Positions 11,021 through 20,505 of a stretch of DNA of 64,000 bases are shown in pieces. A model generated the notes under the pieces. It was given only the letters and a program-made list of their open reading frames with translations, was not told where the DNA came from and made no database searches. Origin of the DNA: Actinoplanes sp. TFC3 (GTDB lineage: Bacteria > Actinomycetota > Actinomycetes > Mycobacteriales > Micromonosporaceae); contig NZ_LOJP01000001.1 of assembly GCF_001553785.1 (NCBI RefSeq), positions 5,760,909-5,824,908 on the forward strand. The letters are read 5' to 3'. How positions within the stretch are numbered: the stretch's first letter is position 1; each line of letters opens with the position of its first letter. The position numbers and the translations under genes were made by a program.

Positions 11021-12037
11021 TCAGCTTCCGGTCTCGGCGGCATCCCGCTCCGGGGCCGGCGACGCCTCGTTGTCCGGGCGGATGTCGATGCGCCAGCCGG
11101 TCAGCCGGGCGGCGAGCCGGGCGTTTTGCCCCTCGCGCCCGATCGCCAGCGACAACTGGAAGTCCGGCACGGTCACCCGGGCGGTGCGTGCGGCCAGGTC
11201 AACGACCTCCACCCGCAGTGCCCTGGCAGGCGAGAGGGCATTGCCGACGAACTGCGCCGGGTCCTCGGACCAGTCGATGATGTCGATTTTCTCGCCGTGC
11301 AGCTCCGACATCACGGCGCGCACCCGCTGACCCATCGGGCCGATGCAGGCGCCCTTGGCGTTGACGCCGGGGACAGTCGAGTGCACGGCGATCTTCGTAC
11401 GGTGACCAGACTCACGTGCGATCGCAGCGATCTCCACCACACCGTCGGCGATTTCCGGCACCTCAAGCGAGAAAAGCTTCTTCACCAGCGCGGGGTGCGA
11501 GCGCGACAACGTGATCTGCGGACCTCGGAAGCCCTTGGCCACGTGCACCACGATCGCGCGGATGCGGGAGCCGTGGTCGTACGTTTCGCCGGGCACCTGT
11601 TCGGCTTGCGGGAGGACGGCCTCCAGCTTGCCCAGGTCGACGATCACGATGCCCTTCTCGGCCCGCGCGGCATCGGCCTGCACGATGCCGGTGACCAGGT
11701 CACCGTCGCGCCCGGCGTACTCGCCGAAGTGGACCTCGTCGGTCGCCTCGCGCAGCCGCTGCAGGATCACCTGCTTGGCGGTCATCGCGGCGATGCGCCC
11801 GAAGTCGTGCGGGGTGTCGTCCCATTCGCGCACGATCGTGCCGTCGGCATCCAACTCCTGGGCGAACACCAGGGCGGCACCGTTCTTACGGTCGATCTCC
11901 ACCCGGGCGTGCGCTTCGGCGCCCTCGGTGTGCCGGTAAGCGGTCAGCAGCGCGGTCTCGATCGCCGCGAGGATCGTGTCGAACGGGATCTCCCGCTCGC
12001 GCTCCAGGGCGCGCAGCGCCGCGAGGTCGATGTTCAC
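11021..12037 (-). CDS. nusA: Transcription termination/antitermination factor NusA
   Basis: 338 aa, the short actinobacterial form without the acidic repeats of enterobacteria. It has an N-terminal RNA-polymerase-binding domain (MNIDLAALRALEREREIPFDTILAAIETAL), an S1 domain (DLVTGIVQADAARAEKGIVIVDLGKLEAVLP) and two KH domains (GACIGPMGQRVRAVMSELHGEKIDIIDWS; SLAIGREGQNARLAARLTGWRIDI). GTG 12037 overlaps the rimP stop (GTGA), so the two are coupled. Confidence 0.96.
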   Translation of the reverse strand: MNIDLAALRALEREREIPFDTILAAIETALLTAYRHTEGAEAHARVEIDRKNGAALVFAQELDADGTIVREWDDTPHDFGRIAAMTAKQVILQRLREATDEVHFGEYAGRDGDLVTGIVQADAARAEKGIVIVDLGKLEAVLPQAEQVPGETYDHGSRIRAIVVHVAKGFRGPQITLSRSHPALVKKLFSLEVPEIADGVVEIAAIARESGHRTKIAVHSTVPGVNAKGACIGPMGQRVRAVMSELHGEKIDIIDWSEDPAQFVGNALSPARALRVEVVDLAARTARVTVPDFQLSLAIGREGQNARLAARLTGWRIDIRPDNEASPAPERDAAETGS

Positions 12038-12711
12038 CTGTCCTCGCCCTCCCCATCCTCATCGTCGTCATCGTCTGCGAAGACATCGTCCTCGTCGTCT
12101 TCATCGCCGTCTTCGTCGTCCGCGAAGACCGCCTCGTCCAGCCGCTTGAACTCGATCTGGACCTTGCCGGGGCCGAGTTCCGCGTAGGGGATCTCGCTAA
12201 CCTTCCCGTCCACGTCGAGCACCACGCCGGTGTCATCCGCGCCGGTGATGCGCCCGGTCAGCGCGCGGCCGGCGACGGTGACGCTCACCAGCCGGGTGAC
12301 GTTGCGCCGCCAGTGCCGGGGCAGGGTCAGCGGCCGGTCCACGCCCGGCGAGCCCACCTCCAGCTGATATTCCCCAGCCAGCACCTCGTCGCCGGACTCG
12401 TCGGCCGCGTCCAGGGCATGGGAGATCTCCCGGGACACCACCGCGACGTCGTCCAGGCTGATCCCACCGTCGGCGTCGACGAGCACCCGCACCACGTGCC
12501 GGCGGCCGGCCCGCGACAGATTCACCTCTTCGAGGTCGTACCCGGCAGCCACCACCACCGGTTCGATCACGGCTCGGACCCGCGCGCGGGCGGCCACCAG
12601 ATCGATCCGTGGAGCCGCGGGAGCCGGCTGCTCGGCGGCTGCGTCACGACCCCGCCCACCGGAGTGGCGGTTGTTCGACGGCCGGGCACCGGCGCGACCA
12701 CGCTGCGTCAT
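12034..12711 (-). CDS. rimP: Ribosome maturation factor RimP
   Basis: RimP is needed for 30S assembly. The conserved N-terminal domain (IEPVVVAAGYDLEEVNLSRAGRRHVVRVLVDADGGISLDDVAVVSREIS, then YQLEVGSPGVDRPLTLPRHW) and the SH3-like C-terminal domain are present. The last 40 residues are an almost pure Asp/Glu run. ATG 12711 is chosen: it gives 225 aa, has AAGGGG upstream, and the longer open frame before it has no family similarity. It is the promoter-proximal gene of the cluster; transcription must begin between 12712 and 12911. Confidence 0.94.
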   Translation of the reverse strand: MTQRGRAGARPSNNRHSGGRGRDAAAEQPAPAAPRIDLVAARARVRAVIEPVVVAAGYDLEEVNLSRAGRRHVVRVLVDADGGISLDDVAVVSREISHALDAADESGDEVLAGEYQLEVGSPGVDRPLTLPRHWRRNVTRLVSVTVAGRALTGRITGADDTGVVLDVDGKVSEIPYAELGPGKVQIEFKRLDEAVFADDEDGDEDDEDDVFADDDDDEDGEGEDR

Positions 12712-12911
12712 CGGGCCCAACCCCTTCTGCTGGAGTATGGCCGGTGGCGAGCGCCGACCGGCCGATCGCCGGGAACACCGGCATGCCACCGGGGCCGTTT
12801 TCCCCGGCGGCTGACGCAGAGCGTAACGCGCCGTCATAGGGCCCCGGCCAGCGCCGCACCGAATCGGGGGCCCGCGCAGGTCAGCGGCATGCTGCAGGAG
12901 GACGTGCGCGG

Positions 12912-13358
12912 ATGGTGTTGGATGGTCCAGTGAAAAGACGTCAGCTTCTCGGTGGGGTTGCGGGCACGGCCGGTCTCGCCACGCTGACCGGCTGCGGGCT
13001 GTTCGGCGACGACCCCGAGCCGGCGCCGGCCCCCGATGCCCTGCAGCCCGTGCTGGACGAGGCGCTCGCGCTGGCCGCCGGCTATGATCGCGCCGCCGTG
13101 GCCGACCCGGCGCTGAAGGTCTTCGGCGACGATCACCGGGCGCACGCGGCCGAGCTGGCCAAGCTGATCGGCGCCACCCTGCCCTCGGCCGCGCCCAGCG
13201 CACCCGCGGCTGGCAATTCCAAGGCCGCGCTGCGCAAGGCCGAGCAGGCGGCCCAGAAGACCGCGACCGCGGCGTGCAAGACAGCCCCGGCGGAGCGCGC
13301 CGGGATCGTGGGTTCGATAGCCGCGGCCCGAGCCGCCCACGCGGAGGCGCTGCGATGA
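12912..13358 (+). CDS. Putative lipoprotein with Tat-like signal, partner of DUF4439 protein
   Basis: The N-terminus reads KRRQLLGGVAGTAGLATLTGCGLFG: twin basic residues, a hydrophobic stretch and a lipobox-like LTGC, predicting an exported, lipid-anchored protein. The rest is Ala-rich and helical with no recognised domain. ATG 12912 has GGAGGA about 9 nt upstream; GTG 12930 would give a more usual signal length. Its stop overlaps the next gene (ATGA). The gene diverges from rimP. A structural role with the following ferritin-like protein is inferred only from coupling. Confidence 0.75.
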   Translation: MVLDGPVKRRQLLGGVAGTAGLATLTGCGLFGDDPEPAPAPDALQPVLDEALALAAGYDRAAVADPALKVFGDDHRAHAAELAKLIGATLPSAAPSAPAAGNSKAALRKAEQAAQKTATAACKTAPAERAGIVGSIAAARAAHAEALR

Positions 13359-13777
13359 GCGACGCGATGGCAGCCGCGCTGGCTGCGGAAGAAGCGGCTA
13401 TCTACGCGTACGGGCTGTTGGGCGTGAAACTGACCTCCGACGGTGACCTGACCGAGGCGCGCGCCTGTGAAGCCATCCACCGCGACCGCCGGGACGCGCT
13501 GGTGCTGCGGCTGGCAGCGCTGAAGGCCAGCACCGCGCCCGCGCCCGCCGGTTACCAGCTCCCGTTCGAGGTCACCGATCGCGACAGTGCCCTCAAGCTG
13601 GCCATCCAGGTGGAGGACGGGGTCGCGCAGGCGTGGCGCGCAACGCTGCCGTCCACCGAGGGTGGCGACCGCTCGACGGCCCTGAGCGCCTTGACCGACG
13701 CCGCCGTGCGAGCCACCCGGTGGCGTCGCCGCGGCAATGTCAGCCCGGTGACTCTTCCCTGGCCGGGACGCCCCTAG
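13355..13777 (+). CDS. DUF4439 ferritin-like domain protein
   Basis: A 140-residue helical protein with the pattern of DUF4439, a ferritin-like family of actinobacteria: LAAEEAAIYAYGLLGVKL, then ACEAIHRDRRDALVLRL, carrying the Glu and His expected of a four-helix di-metal bundle. No signal peptide. Its ATG overlaps the stop of the lipoprotein gene by 4 nt, so the two are co-translated. Metal binding is inferred from the family. Confidence 0.8.
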   Translation: MSDAMAAALAAEEAAIYAYGLLGVKLTSDGDLTEARACEAIHRDRRDALVLRLAALKASTAPAPAGYQLPFEVTDRDSALKLAIQVEDGVAQAWRATLPSTEGGDRSTALSALTDAAVRATRWRRRGNVSPVTLPWPGRP

Positions 13778-13804
13778 GAGCCCTGGCCGGGACTGCTCGA
13801 ACAG

Positions 13805-14662
13805 CTACGGCAGGGTCAGGATCTCGGCGCCGTCGGCGGTCACCACCAGCGTGTGCTCGAACTGGGCCGTCCACTTGCGGTCCTTGGTGACCACGGTCCA
13901 GCCGTCGTTCCACATCTCGTACTCGTGGGTGCCCAGCGTGATCATCGGCTCGATGGTGAAGGTCATGCCCTCCTGCATCACGAGGTCCAGCCGCGGGTTG
14001 TCGTAGTGCGGGATGTAGAGGCCGCTGTGGAAGGTCTCGCCGATGCCGTGGCCGGTGAAGTCGCGGATCACGCCGTAGCCGAAGCGGCGCGCGTACGCCT
14101 CGATGACCCGCCCGATCGCGTTGATCGGCCGGCCCGGCGCCACCACCTTGATGCCGCGCATCATCGCCTCGTGGGTGCGCTCGACCAGCAGCCGCGCCTC
14201 CTCGTTGACCTCGCCGACCAGGAACGTGGCGTCGGTGTCGCCGTGCACCCCGTCGATGTAGGCGGTGACGTCGACGTTGATGATGTCGCCGTTCTCCAGC
14301 ACCGTGGTGTCCGGGATGCCATGGCAGATGACCTCGTTGAGCGAGGTGCAGCTGGACTTGGGGAAGCCCTTGTAACCCAGTGTCGAGGGGTATGCGCCGT
14401 GGTCGACGAGGAACTCGTGCACCACCCGGTCGATCTCGTCAGTGGTGACGCCGGGTTTGCAGTGCTCCCCGGCGAGCTGGGTGGCCTGGGCGGCGAGGCG
14501 GCCGGCGACGCGCATCTTCTCGATGGTCTCGGGCGTCTGCACGTGCGAGCCACGCCACTCTTTCGGGCGCTTCTTGCCGACATACTCGGGCCGGGTGATC
14601 TGTGGCGGCACCGCCCGCCAAGGCGAGAGCTTTCCCGGAGTCAGCGGGGCACGAACGGTCAT
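13805..14662 (-). CDS. map: Type I methionine aminopeptidase
   Basis: Removes the N-terminal Met from nascent proteins. All five metal ligands of the pita-bread fold are present: D131 (NVDVTAYIDG), D142 (GDTDATF), H205 (GHGIGE), E238 (TIEPM) and E269 (QFEHT). At 285 aa it carries the N-terminal extension with a KRPKEWRGSHVQTPETIEKM linker common in actinobacterial Map. It is convergent with the DUF4439 gene. Confidence 0.96.
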   Translation of the reverse strand: MTVRAPLTPGKLSPWRAVPPQITRPEYVGKKRPKEWRGSHVQTPETIEKMRVAGRLAAQATQLAGEHCKPGVTTDEIDRVVHEFLVDHGAYPSTLGYKGFPKSSCTSLNEVICHGIPDTTVLENGDIINVDVTAYIDGVHGDTDATFLVGEVNEEARLLVERTHEAMMRGIKVVAPGRPINAIGRVIEAYARRFGYGVIRDFTGHGIGETFHSGLYIPHYDNPRLDLVMQEGMTFTIEPMITLGTHEYEMWNDGWTVVTKDRKWTAQFEHTLVVTADGAEILTLP

Positions 14663-14750
14663 GTTCCCAGCCTATCGCCGCAAGGCCGGGCGCTTCGGGC
14701 CAGCGGGACCGGTTCTTGCCGCCCTGTGGGCCCTGTGTAATCGTGTCTGC

Positions 14751-15068
14751 GTGGATCAAGACGGCCCCAAGAACATCTTTTCGGTCACCGCGGCGGTGGC
14801 CGGCGAGCGCGTCACCGTCGTCGTGACCGGCGAGGTGGACATGTCGACGGCCGGACAGATGATCCAGACGGCCACCGACGCGCAGACCCGAGCGGTGACG
14901 CTGGATCTGCACGGCGTCACGTTCTTCGACTCGGCAGCGATCCAAGCTGTGATCCGGCTCGTCGAGCGGTATGACGGCGGCACACTTGAGGTCGTACCAT
15001 CGGCTGCGGTTTTGCGGGTTTTGCAGATTTCGGGGTTGGACGCTCAGCCCTGGCTCAAGCGCGGCTGA
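14751..15068 (+). CDS. STAS domain anti-sigma factor antagonist
   Basis: A 105-residue RsbV/SpoIIAA-like protein. The conserved loop is LDLHGVTFFDSAAIQAV, with S61 at the position phosphorylated in this family. GTG 14751 is chosen: the family fold starts about 10 residues later, and TGTAAT lies 9 nt upstream, suggesting a short-leader or leaderless message. Its 3' end overlaps by 14 bp the 3' end of the convergent SpoIIE-type phosphatase gene. That neighbour has both a phosphatase domain and an RsbW-like kinase domain, the two enzymes expected to act on S61. The pairing is an inference from position and family. Confidence 0.87.
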   Translation: MDQDGPKNIFSVTAAVAGERVTVVVTGEVDMSTAGQMIQTATDAQTRAVTLDLHGVTFFDSAAIQAVIRLVERYDGGTLEVVPSAAVLRVLQISGLDAQPWLKRG

Positions 15069-18000
15069 TCGGCCGGCGCAGCGTTACGGACGTGCCCGCC
15101 TCGGAACGCGCCACCGACAGTTCCGACAACGCGCCGATCAGCGCCAGCCCGCGGCCCCGGAAGCCCGGACCGGTCGCCGGACGCCACCGGCCGGTGTCGT
15201 GCACGGTCGCCGTCACCGCGTCGTCCACCAGCGACACTTCGACGGTTATCACTGGCTCGGCCGGGTCGATCGGATGCTCGATTGCGTTCGCTGCCGCTTC
15301 CGAGACTGCCACCGTCACGTCGAAAATGTCATTGTCGGGCACGTCGTTGGCGGTGAGGAAATCCTCCAGACGGCGCCGCAGCACGCTGAGCCGAGTCGGA
15401 TCCGCGGGCAGCCGCAACACGAACTCAAGCGGCTCGGTGGCCTGCAGCGCCAGCAGCGCGATGTCGTCGCGGCGGGGGCGCACAGCGGCCTTGGCCAGCA
15501 GGTTGTCCAGCATATCCTCGACATGGTCGGTGGGTTGGGCCAGGTCCGCGCGGATCTCGGAGAAGCCGGTGTCGATGCCCTGCCGCCGGTCCTCAACAAG
15601 ACCATCGGTGTAGAGCAGCAGCCGCCGCCCGGGTTCGAGCACGGCCTGCAGCGTCGGATATTGCGAGCCGCCGAGCGCACCGATGGGCGGTCCGAGCGCC
15701 GAAGTGTAGAGAAACTCCCCCTCCTCGCCCGCCGCCGCGATGATCGGCGATGGATGCCCGGCCGAGGAGAAATGCAATTCCCTCACGCGAGGATCAAATC
15801 GCACGCAGACCACTGTGGCAAATTGCCGCCGGCCGAGGTTGTCCACCAGCCGGTTGAGGCGGGTCAAGGCATCTCCACAATCGAAACCCTCGAGGATGTA
15901 CGCCCGCAGCGCATTGCGCAGCTGACCCATCACGGCAGCGGCTTGCACACCCTTGCCAACCACATCGCCGATCACCAGGAACAGTTGATCGCCGGGCGCG
16001 TGGATGACGTCGTACCAGTCGCCACCCACCTCGGCTTCGGAACTGCCCGGCAGGTAGCGGCTCGCTACGATCGCGCCGGGCATCCGGGGCAGCGACTGCG
16101 GCAACAGGCTGTGCTGCAACGTGCTGGCAATGCGGTGCTCGGCCTCGTACAGCCGGGCGTTCTCCAGGCGCAGCCCGATCAACCGGGCCAGCTGGGTGAG
16201 CAGCACCGGCTCGGCCGGGCCGTCCGGGCCGGACCACACCGTCAGCTCGCCGAGCGTGGCCCCGGACGTGTCCGGCAACACCAGCACCGCGTCCGGCTGC
16301 GCGGTGTCCGATGCTCCCCCGTCCACTTCGGCCCGGGCCCCCGGCGTGGTCACCACGACCCGGCCCGCCGAGGTCATCGCGCGCACGTGCCGAGCCGCCA
16401 CGTCGAGCACCTCGGCCGTGGTCCGTACGGTGTTCACCGCCGCCGCCGCATCGACCAGCCCGCGCAGCCGGCTGATGATCTGGCGCCGCAGCAGCCCCAG
16501 CTCCAAATTGGCCCGTAGCCGCGCGGTCAGCTCGCGCGCCGAGAACGGCTTGACCAGGTAGTCGTCGGCCCCGGCGTTCAAGCCCTCGACCGCGGACTCC
16601 TCGCCGGCACGGGCGGAGAGCACCAGGATCGGCACGTCCCGGGTCCGCTCGTCGGCCCGCAACGCCTGGATCAGCCCGAACCCGTCCAGCCGGGGCATCA
16701 TCACATCGGTCAGCACCAGGTCGAACGGTTCGTCGCGGGCCCGTTCCAGCGCCTCCTGCCCGTCGGCTACCGCTGTCACATCCCAGGTCGGCCGCAGCAG
16801 CCGTACCACGTGGTCGCGCAGGTCAGCGTTGTCGTCAGCGACCAGCACCCGCCCCCGGCGGGCAGCCTGCACCTGCCCCGGCGGGGTGGGTACGGCCTCG
16901 GGCAAGCTTTCGCCAAGCCACCAGTGCGCCTCCTCGACATACAGCCGGGCCTGGTCGACGAGCAACGCCTCGCCCGGGTCGTCAACGATGCGATCGGCGG
17001 CCAGATGGGCGGTCCCGAGCGGGACGGCAACCCGGAACGTGCTGCCCACCCCCGGCGCGCTCTGCGCGGTGGCGGTGCCGGAGTGCAGCTCGACCAGCTC
17101 GCGCAGCAAAGCCAGGCCGATGCCGGTGCCCTCGTGGCTGCGCGACCAGCTCCCGGTGACCCGGTGGAACCGATCGAACAGCAGCGCCTGATCCTCGGGC
17201 GTGACGCCCACCCCGGTGTCGATCACTTCCAGCACCGCGACCCCGGACTGCTCCGACAGCCGCACGGTGATCCCCCCGGACCGGGTGAACTTGACCGCAT
17301 TGGAGAGCAGATTGAAGACGATCTTCTCCCACATCTCCCGGTCGACGTAGACGGGCGCGCTCAGCGGCGGGCACTCGACCTTCAGCGACAACCCGGCGCG
17401 CTCGGTGGCTGAGCGGAAGGCGCTGGCCAGCCGGGCCGTGTAGTCGGCCAGGTCGGTGGGCCGGTAGGCGGCACGCAGCCGACCGGATTCCAGCCGGGAG
17501 AAGTCGAGCACGGTGTTCACCAGCTTCAGCAGCCGCAAGCCGTTGCGCCGCATCGGTTCGAGGCGTTCCCGCTGCTCGGCGTCGATCCCCGGCATCGCCA
17601 GCAGATCCTCCAGCGGGCCCAGGATCAAGGTCAACGGCGTGCGGAACTCATGGCTGACGTTGGAAAAGAAGTTGGTCTTGGCCGCGTCGAGGGCCGCCAG
17701 CTCGGCGGCGCGTTTTCTCTCCTGCTCGTACGCCCGCAAGTTGGCGACCGCCCGGGAGATCTGTGCGGTGGCCAGCAGCAGGAAGTCCCGGTAATCGTCA
17801 TCCAGCGCCAGATACCGGCTGACCCCGACAACCAGGGCACCGACATCGGTGGTGCCGATGCCCACGGGCAGCACCAACGCCTCGGGCGCGGCCGATGTGG
17901 GCGGTGGATGGGCAACGTCCCCGGCTGCTACCGTGCCGGCCCGATCGGTGCGGATCGCGGTTTCCACGGCTTGCCGCGCGGCGCCTTCCAACGGCCAGCA

Positions 18001-18690
18001 CGCCACCGGCGGCACCCCGGACGATCCGGCCAGCAGCACGGCGTCCCCGCCGGCCGGGTCGTGGAGGTAGAGCGCGGCGAACGGCACGTCACCGTCGTTC
18101 TCGCCGAGCACGCGAGCGGCTTGCACCCCGAGCGCGGCCTGATCCGGCGCATCGGCCAGCAGCGAGGCGAGCCGGCTCAGCGTGCGTACCCGCCGGCTGC
18201 TGAGCACCTGCGCGGTCGTGTCGCTGACGATGCAGAAAAAGCCGCCAACCGTGCCGTCAGCGAGCCTGATGGGATCGTACGAGATGTCGAAGTAGGTCTC
18301 CTCGAGGAAGCCGTGCCGTTCGAGGAGAAAGGGGTGGTCGGAGGCCCAATAGGCTTCGTCGTTGGTGACCACGCCGGTGAACAGGTCCTGCAGCAGACCC
18401 CAGGTCTCGGCCCACATCTCGCGGGCGGGCCGGGCCAGGTGAAGGGGATGCTTGATGCCAATCGTCGGGATGTAGGCATCGTTGTAGAGGGCGCAGTAGT
18501 CGGGGCCCCAGAAGACGGCGATCTGCGCCTTCGACGCCAGCATGGTGGAAACGGCGTGCACGAACTCATCGGGCCACTGCGCGGGCTCCCCGAGCGGAGT
18601 CGCCGCCCAGTCCAGCTCACTCATGCGGCGACCCATCTCACCGCCGCGCTCGAACGCCGTCCGTAGCTGCCCCGGCAGGCCACCGCCCAT
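15055..18690 (-). CDS. Hybrid sensor kinase - receiver - SpoIIE phosphatase - RsbW-like kinase
   Basis: 1211 aa. Order: PAS-like region (about 25-165, with FFCIVSDTTAQVL); GAF (170-320); HisKA with H347 (FFSNVSHEFRTPL); HATPase (450-555, DTGVGV and GTGIGL); receiver (613-730, D662 in LTDVMMPRLDG, K714); GAF (740-850); PP2C-type SpoIIE phosphatase (860-1075, GGDWYDV, IGDVVGKG); C-terminal RsbW-like HATPase_c_2 (1080-1211, EAAANAIEH, FRGRGLALI). No membrane segment is seen, so it is probably cytosolic. ATG 18690 has GGAGGGG upstream. The layout predicts that phosphorelay input controls a phosphatase and an anti-sigma kinase acting on a STAS protein, likely the convergent neighbour. Confidence 0.93.
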   Translation of the reverse strand: MGGGLPGQLRTAFERGGEMGRRMSELDWAATPLGEPAQWPDEFVHAVSTMLASKAQIAVFWGPDYCALYNDAYIPTIGIKHPLHLARPAREMWAETWGLLQDLFTGVVTNDEAYWASDHPFLLERHGFLEETYFDISYDPIRLADGTVGGFFCIVSDTTAQVLSSRRVRTLSRLASLLADAPDQAALGVQAARVLGENDGDVPFAALYLHDPAGGDAVLLAGSSGVPPVACWPLEGAARQAVETAIRTDRAGTVAAGDVAHPPPTSAAPEALVLPVGIGTTDVGALVVGVSRYLALDDDYRDFLLLATAQISRAVANLRAYEQERKRAAELAALDAAKTNFFSNVSHEFRTPLTLILGPLEDLLAMPGIDAEQRERLEPMRRNGLRLLKLVNTVLDFSRLESGRLRAAYRPTDLADYTARLASAFRSATERAGLSLKVECPPLSAPVYVDREMWEKIVFNLLSNAVKFTRSGGITVRLSEQSGVAVLEVIDTGVGVTPEDQALLFDRFHRVTGSWSRSHEGTGIGLALLRELVELHSGTATAQSAPGVGSTFRVAVPLGTAHLAADRIVDDPGEALLVDQARLYVEEAHWWLGESLPEAVPTPPGQVQAARRGRVLVADDNADLRDHVVRLLRPTWDVTAVADGQEALERARDEPFDLVLTDVMMPRLDGFGLIQALRADERTRDVPILVLSARAGEESAVEGLNAGADDYLVKPFSARELTARLRANLELGLLRRQIISRLRGLVDAAAAVNTVRTTAEVLDVAARHVRAMTSAGRVVVTTPGARAEVDGGASDTAQPDAVLVLPDTSGATLGELTVWSGPDGPAEPVLLTQLARLIGLRLENARLYEAEHRIASTLQHSLLPQSLPRMPGAIVASRYLPGSSEAEVGGDWYDVIHAPGDQLFLVIGDVVGKGVQAAAVMGQLRNALRAYILEGFDCGDALTRLNRLVDNLGRRQFATVVCVRFDPRVRELHFSSAGHPSPIIAAAGEEGEFLYTSALGPPIGALGGSQYPTLQAVLEPGRRLLLYTDGLVEDRRQGIDTGFSEIRADLAQPTDHVEDMLDNLLAKAAVRPRRDDIALLALQATEPLEFVLRLPADPTRLSVLRRRLEDFLTANDVPDNDIFDVTVAVSEAAANAIEHPIDPAEPVITVEVSLVDDAVTATVHDTGRWRPATGPGFRGRGLALIGALSELSVARSEAGTSVTLRRPISRA

Positions 18691-18750
18691 GCACCCCTCC
18701 GGACTGTCTCGACCGATCCCGCTGGGTAAACCGTAGCTAGCCTGGTGCGC

Positions 18751-19323
18751 GTGACAAACCCGGCCCTCGACCGTGCGCTGACCGACTCCGGCCTACGCCC
18801 GCTGCCCCCGGCGGCAACCGAGTTGCTGCAATCCCTGCAAGCCCCGCCGCGGCTGGCCGCGCATCTGCGAGCGGTCCACGATGTGGCCTGGTTGCTGACG
18901 GATCGGCTGGGCCGAGCCCGGCCGGAGCTGGACTTCGACACCACGGCGGTGCTGTTCGGCGCGGCGACGCACGACATCGGCAAAGTCATTCATGGCGAAG
19001 AACTGGCCGTACCGGGAAATCGGCATGAGGCGGCGGGAAGGGATTTGCTGATCTCGTACGGGGTGCCATGGCATCTTGCTCGTTTTGCCGGCACGCACGG
19101 GTCCTGGGACGCCGAGGAAGAGCGGACACTGGAGGATCTGCTGGTCAGCCTGGCGGACAAGGTGTGGAAAGGCGCCCGGGTGCCCAGCCTGGAAGATCAA
19201 GTGGCTGGGCATCTCGGCGGGCCGCCCTGGGAAAGCTTCATGTTCCTCGACGATGTAATACAAGAACTGGCCGGGGCCGCTGACTCACGGCTGGCGTTTC
19301 AATCGGCCTTTCCGGTGCGTTAG
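18751..19323 (+). CDS. HD domain-containing phosphohydrolase
   Basis: 190 aa with an HD-type metal site: H43 (RAVHDVAWLL), H74-D75 (GAATHDIGK), H92 (RHEAAG), H116 and D136 (SLADKVWKG). These enzymes hydrolyse nucleotides or related phosphoesters; the substrate is unknown. GTG 18751 is preferred over the GTG 6 nt upstream because TAGCCT ends exactly 7 nt before it, the actinobacterial leaderless arrangement. The gene diverges from the hybrid kinase and its stop overlaps the convergent PuuD-like gene by 4 bp. Confidence 0.83.
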   Translation: MTNPALDRALTDSGLRPLPPAATELLQSLQAPPRLAAHLRAVHDVAWLLTDRLGRARPELDFDTTAVLFGAATHDIGKVIHGEELAVPGNRHEAAGRDLLISYGVPWHLARFAGTHGSWDAEEERTLEDLLVSLADKVWKGARVPSLEDQVAGHLGGPPWESFMFLDDVIQELAGAADSRLAFQSAFPVR

Positions 19324-20084
19324 GCCGCTCGCCGCTCTTGCTGTTGCTCCGGAAAGTGCAGACCGGATCGGCGCGCTGCGGCTTCGGCGAGGGCGGCATA
19401 AACTCGGAGATCACCGGTACGTTCCGGGTGCCATTGCACGCCGAGAGCAAAAGCGTGCTCCCGATGTTCCATAATTTCCGGAACCCGATCATCGGGACAC
19501 CACCCGCTGACCGTGAATGTGCCCGGATCATCAACCGCCTGATGGTGGAACGAATTGACGGTGAGCCGCGACCCCAGCAAGGCGAAGGCCGCGGAATGCT
19601 CTTGAACAACGACTTCATGCCGTCCGAAATCAGCGGCGTCAGCGGCCAGCGGATCGGTACCCGGGGCGGCCCGGTGCCGCTCATGCCCCACCACATCGGG
19701 AAGATGCTGATGCAGCGAACCGCCGGTGGCCACGGCCATGACCTGCATGCCCCGGCACACACCGAGAACGGGAAGGCCCATGTCCAGAGCGGCTCGCATG
19801 AGCATCAACTCGGCCGTGTCCCGGGGCTGGTCAGCCTCGGTAGCAGGATGGCGCGCAGCCCGATAAGTCGCCGGATCGATATCCCCGCCCCCGGCAAACA
19901 AAATCCCATCAAGCGATTCCAGAACATCCACACCGGGATCATCGGGGGTAACAAGGACAGCCCGGCCGCCAGTAGCATGAACGGCTCGGACATAGGCAAT
20001 CGGCAGCATCCCTACTTCCTGATTGCTGCCGTTGTACTGGACGTGCTGAGAATACGAGGTCAGTCCGATCAAGGGTCGACGCAT
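19320..20084 (-). CDS. puuD: Gamma-glutamyl amide hydrolase, PuuD-like (peptidase C26), copy 1
   Basis: A class I glutamine amidotransferase-fold hydrolase (254 aa) that cleaves gamma-glutamyl bonds, as PuuD does on gamma-Glu-GABA. The catalytic triad is visible: Cys in LPVLGVCRGMQ, His-Glu in ALGVQWHPE. The substrate-side SFHHQAVDDPG is also present. ATG 20084 has GAGAGGAGCG 5 nt upstream. It is the last gene of the gamma-glutamylation cluster and closely resembles the gene at 20506-21216 over its full length, so it is probably a duplication. Confidence 0.9.
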   Translation of the reverse strand: MRRPLIGLTSYSQHVQYNGSNQEVGMLPIAYVRAVHATGGRAVLVTPDDPGVDVLESLDGILFAGGGDIDPATYRAARHPATEADQPRDTAELMLMRAALDMGLPVLGVCRGMQVMAVATGGSLHQHLPDVVGHERHRAAPGTDPLAADAADFGRHEVVVQEHSAAFALLGSRLTVNSFHHQAVDDPGTFTVSGWCPDDRVPEIMEHREHAFALGVQWHPERTGDLRVYAALAEAAARRSGLHFPEQQQERRAA

Positions 20085-20505
20085 GCGAGCGCTCCTCTCG
20101 GTCTCTAGATGTCAGACATCGGCCGGAAGTCGAGACGCCTGAGGCCCTCACCGCACCCGGTTCTGGGGTACGGCTGGTTCTTGCCCGGGGTGGGGGTGAG
20201 TGGCTGTCGGCTTGGTTCCGGCCGTTCGGTCGGCTGTTGGTCCCGGCTGCCGGGTCCGAGGGGGGTGGCCTGGACTGCTTGGCTCGGGTCGCTGGGTTTC
20301 CGGGCCGGTTGGGGTGGCCCGTTGCCGGCGGTTCCTGGGGGTCGCGGTCCGGTGGCCAGCCCGGCGGCACTGCTGGGCTCGTCTCGGAGAGGGTCGATGT
20401 CCGGCATCGTTGCGGGGGGTGAGGTTGCCTGACGGCCTCCTTGCCGGGGCGTCCCTGTACTGAAGAGCGCGCCCCGAAAGCCGCTTGTTCCGCTATCTGC
20501 GGCAT
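20085..20505. other. Intergenic stretch between the two PuuD-like genes
   Basis: A Pro/Gly/Arg-rich minus-strand frame spans 20105-20509 and would overlap the upstream PuuD stop as GTGA, but its third-position GC is clearly lower than in neighbouring genes and no fold is recognisable. I see no hairpin with a U tract. Two TGTC(A/C)G(A/G)CATCG words (near 20108 and 20398) are the only repeat noticed. It is probably non-coding spacer or gene debris left between the duplicated copies. Confidence 0.4.
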
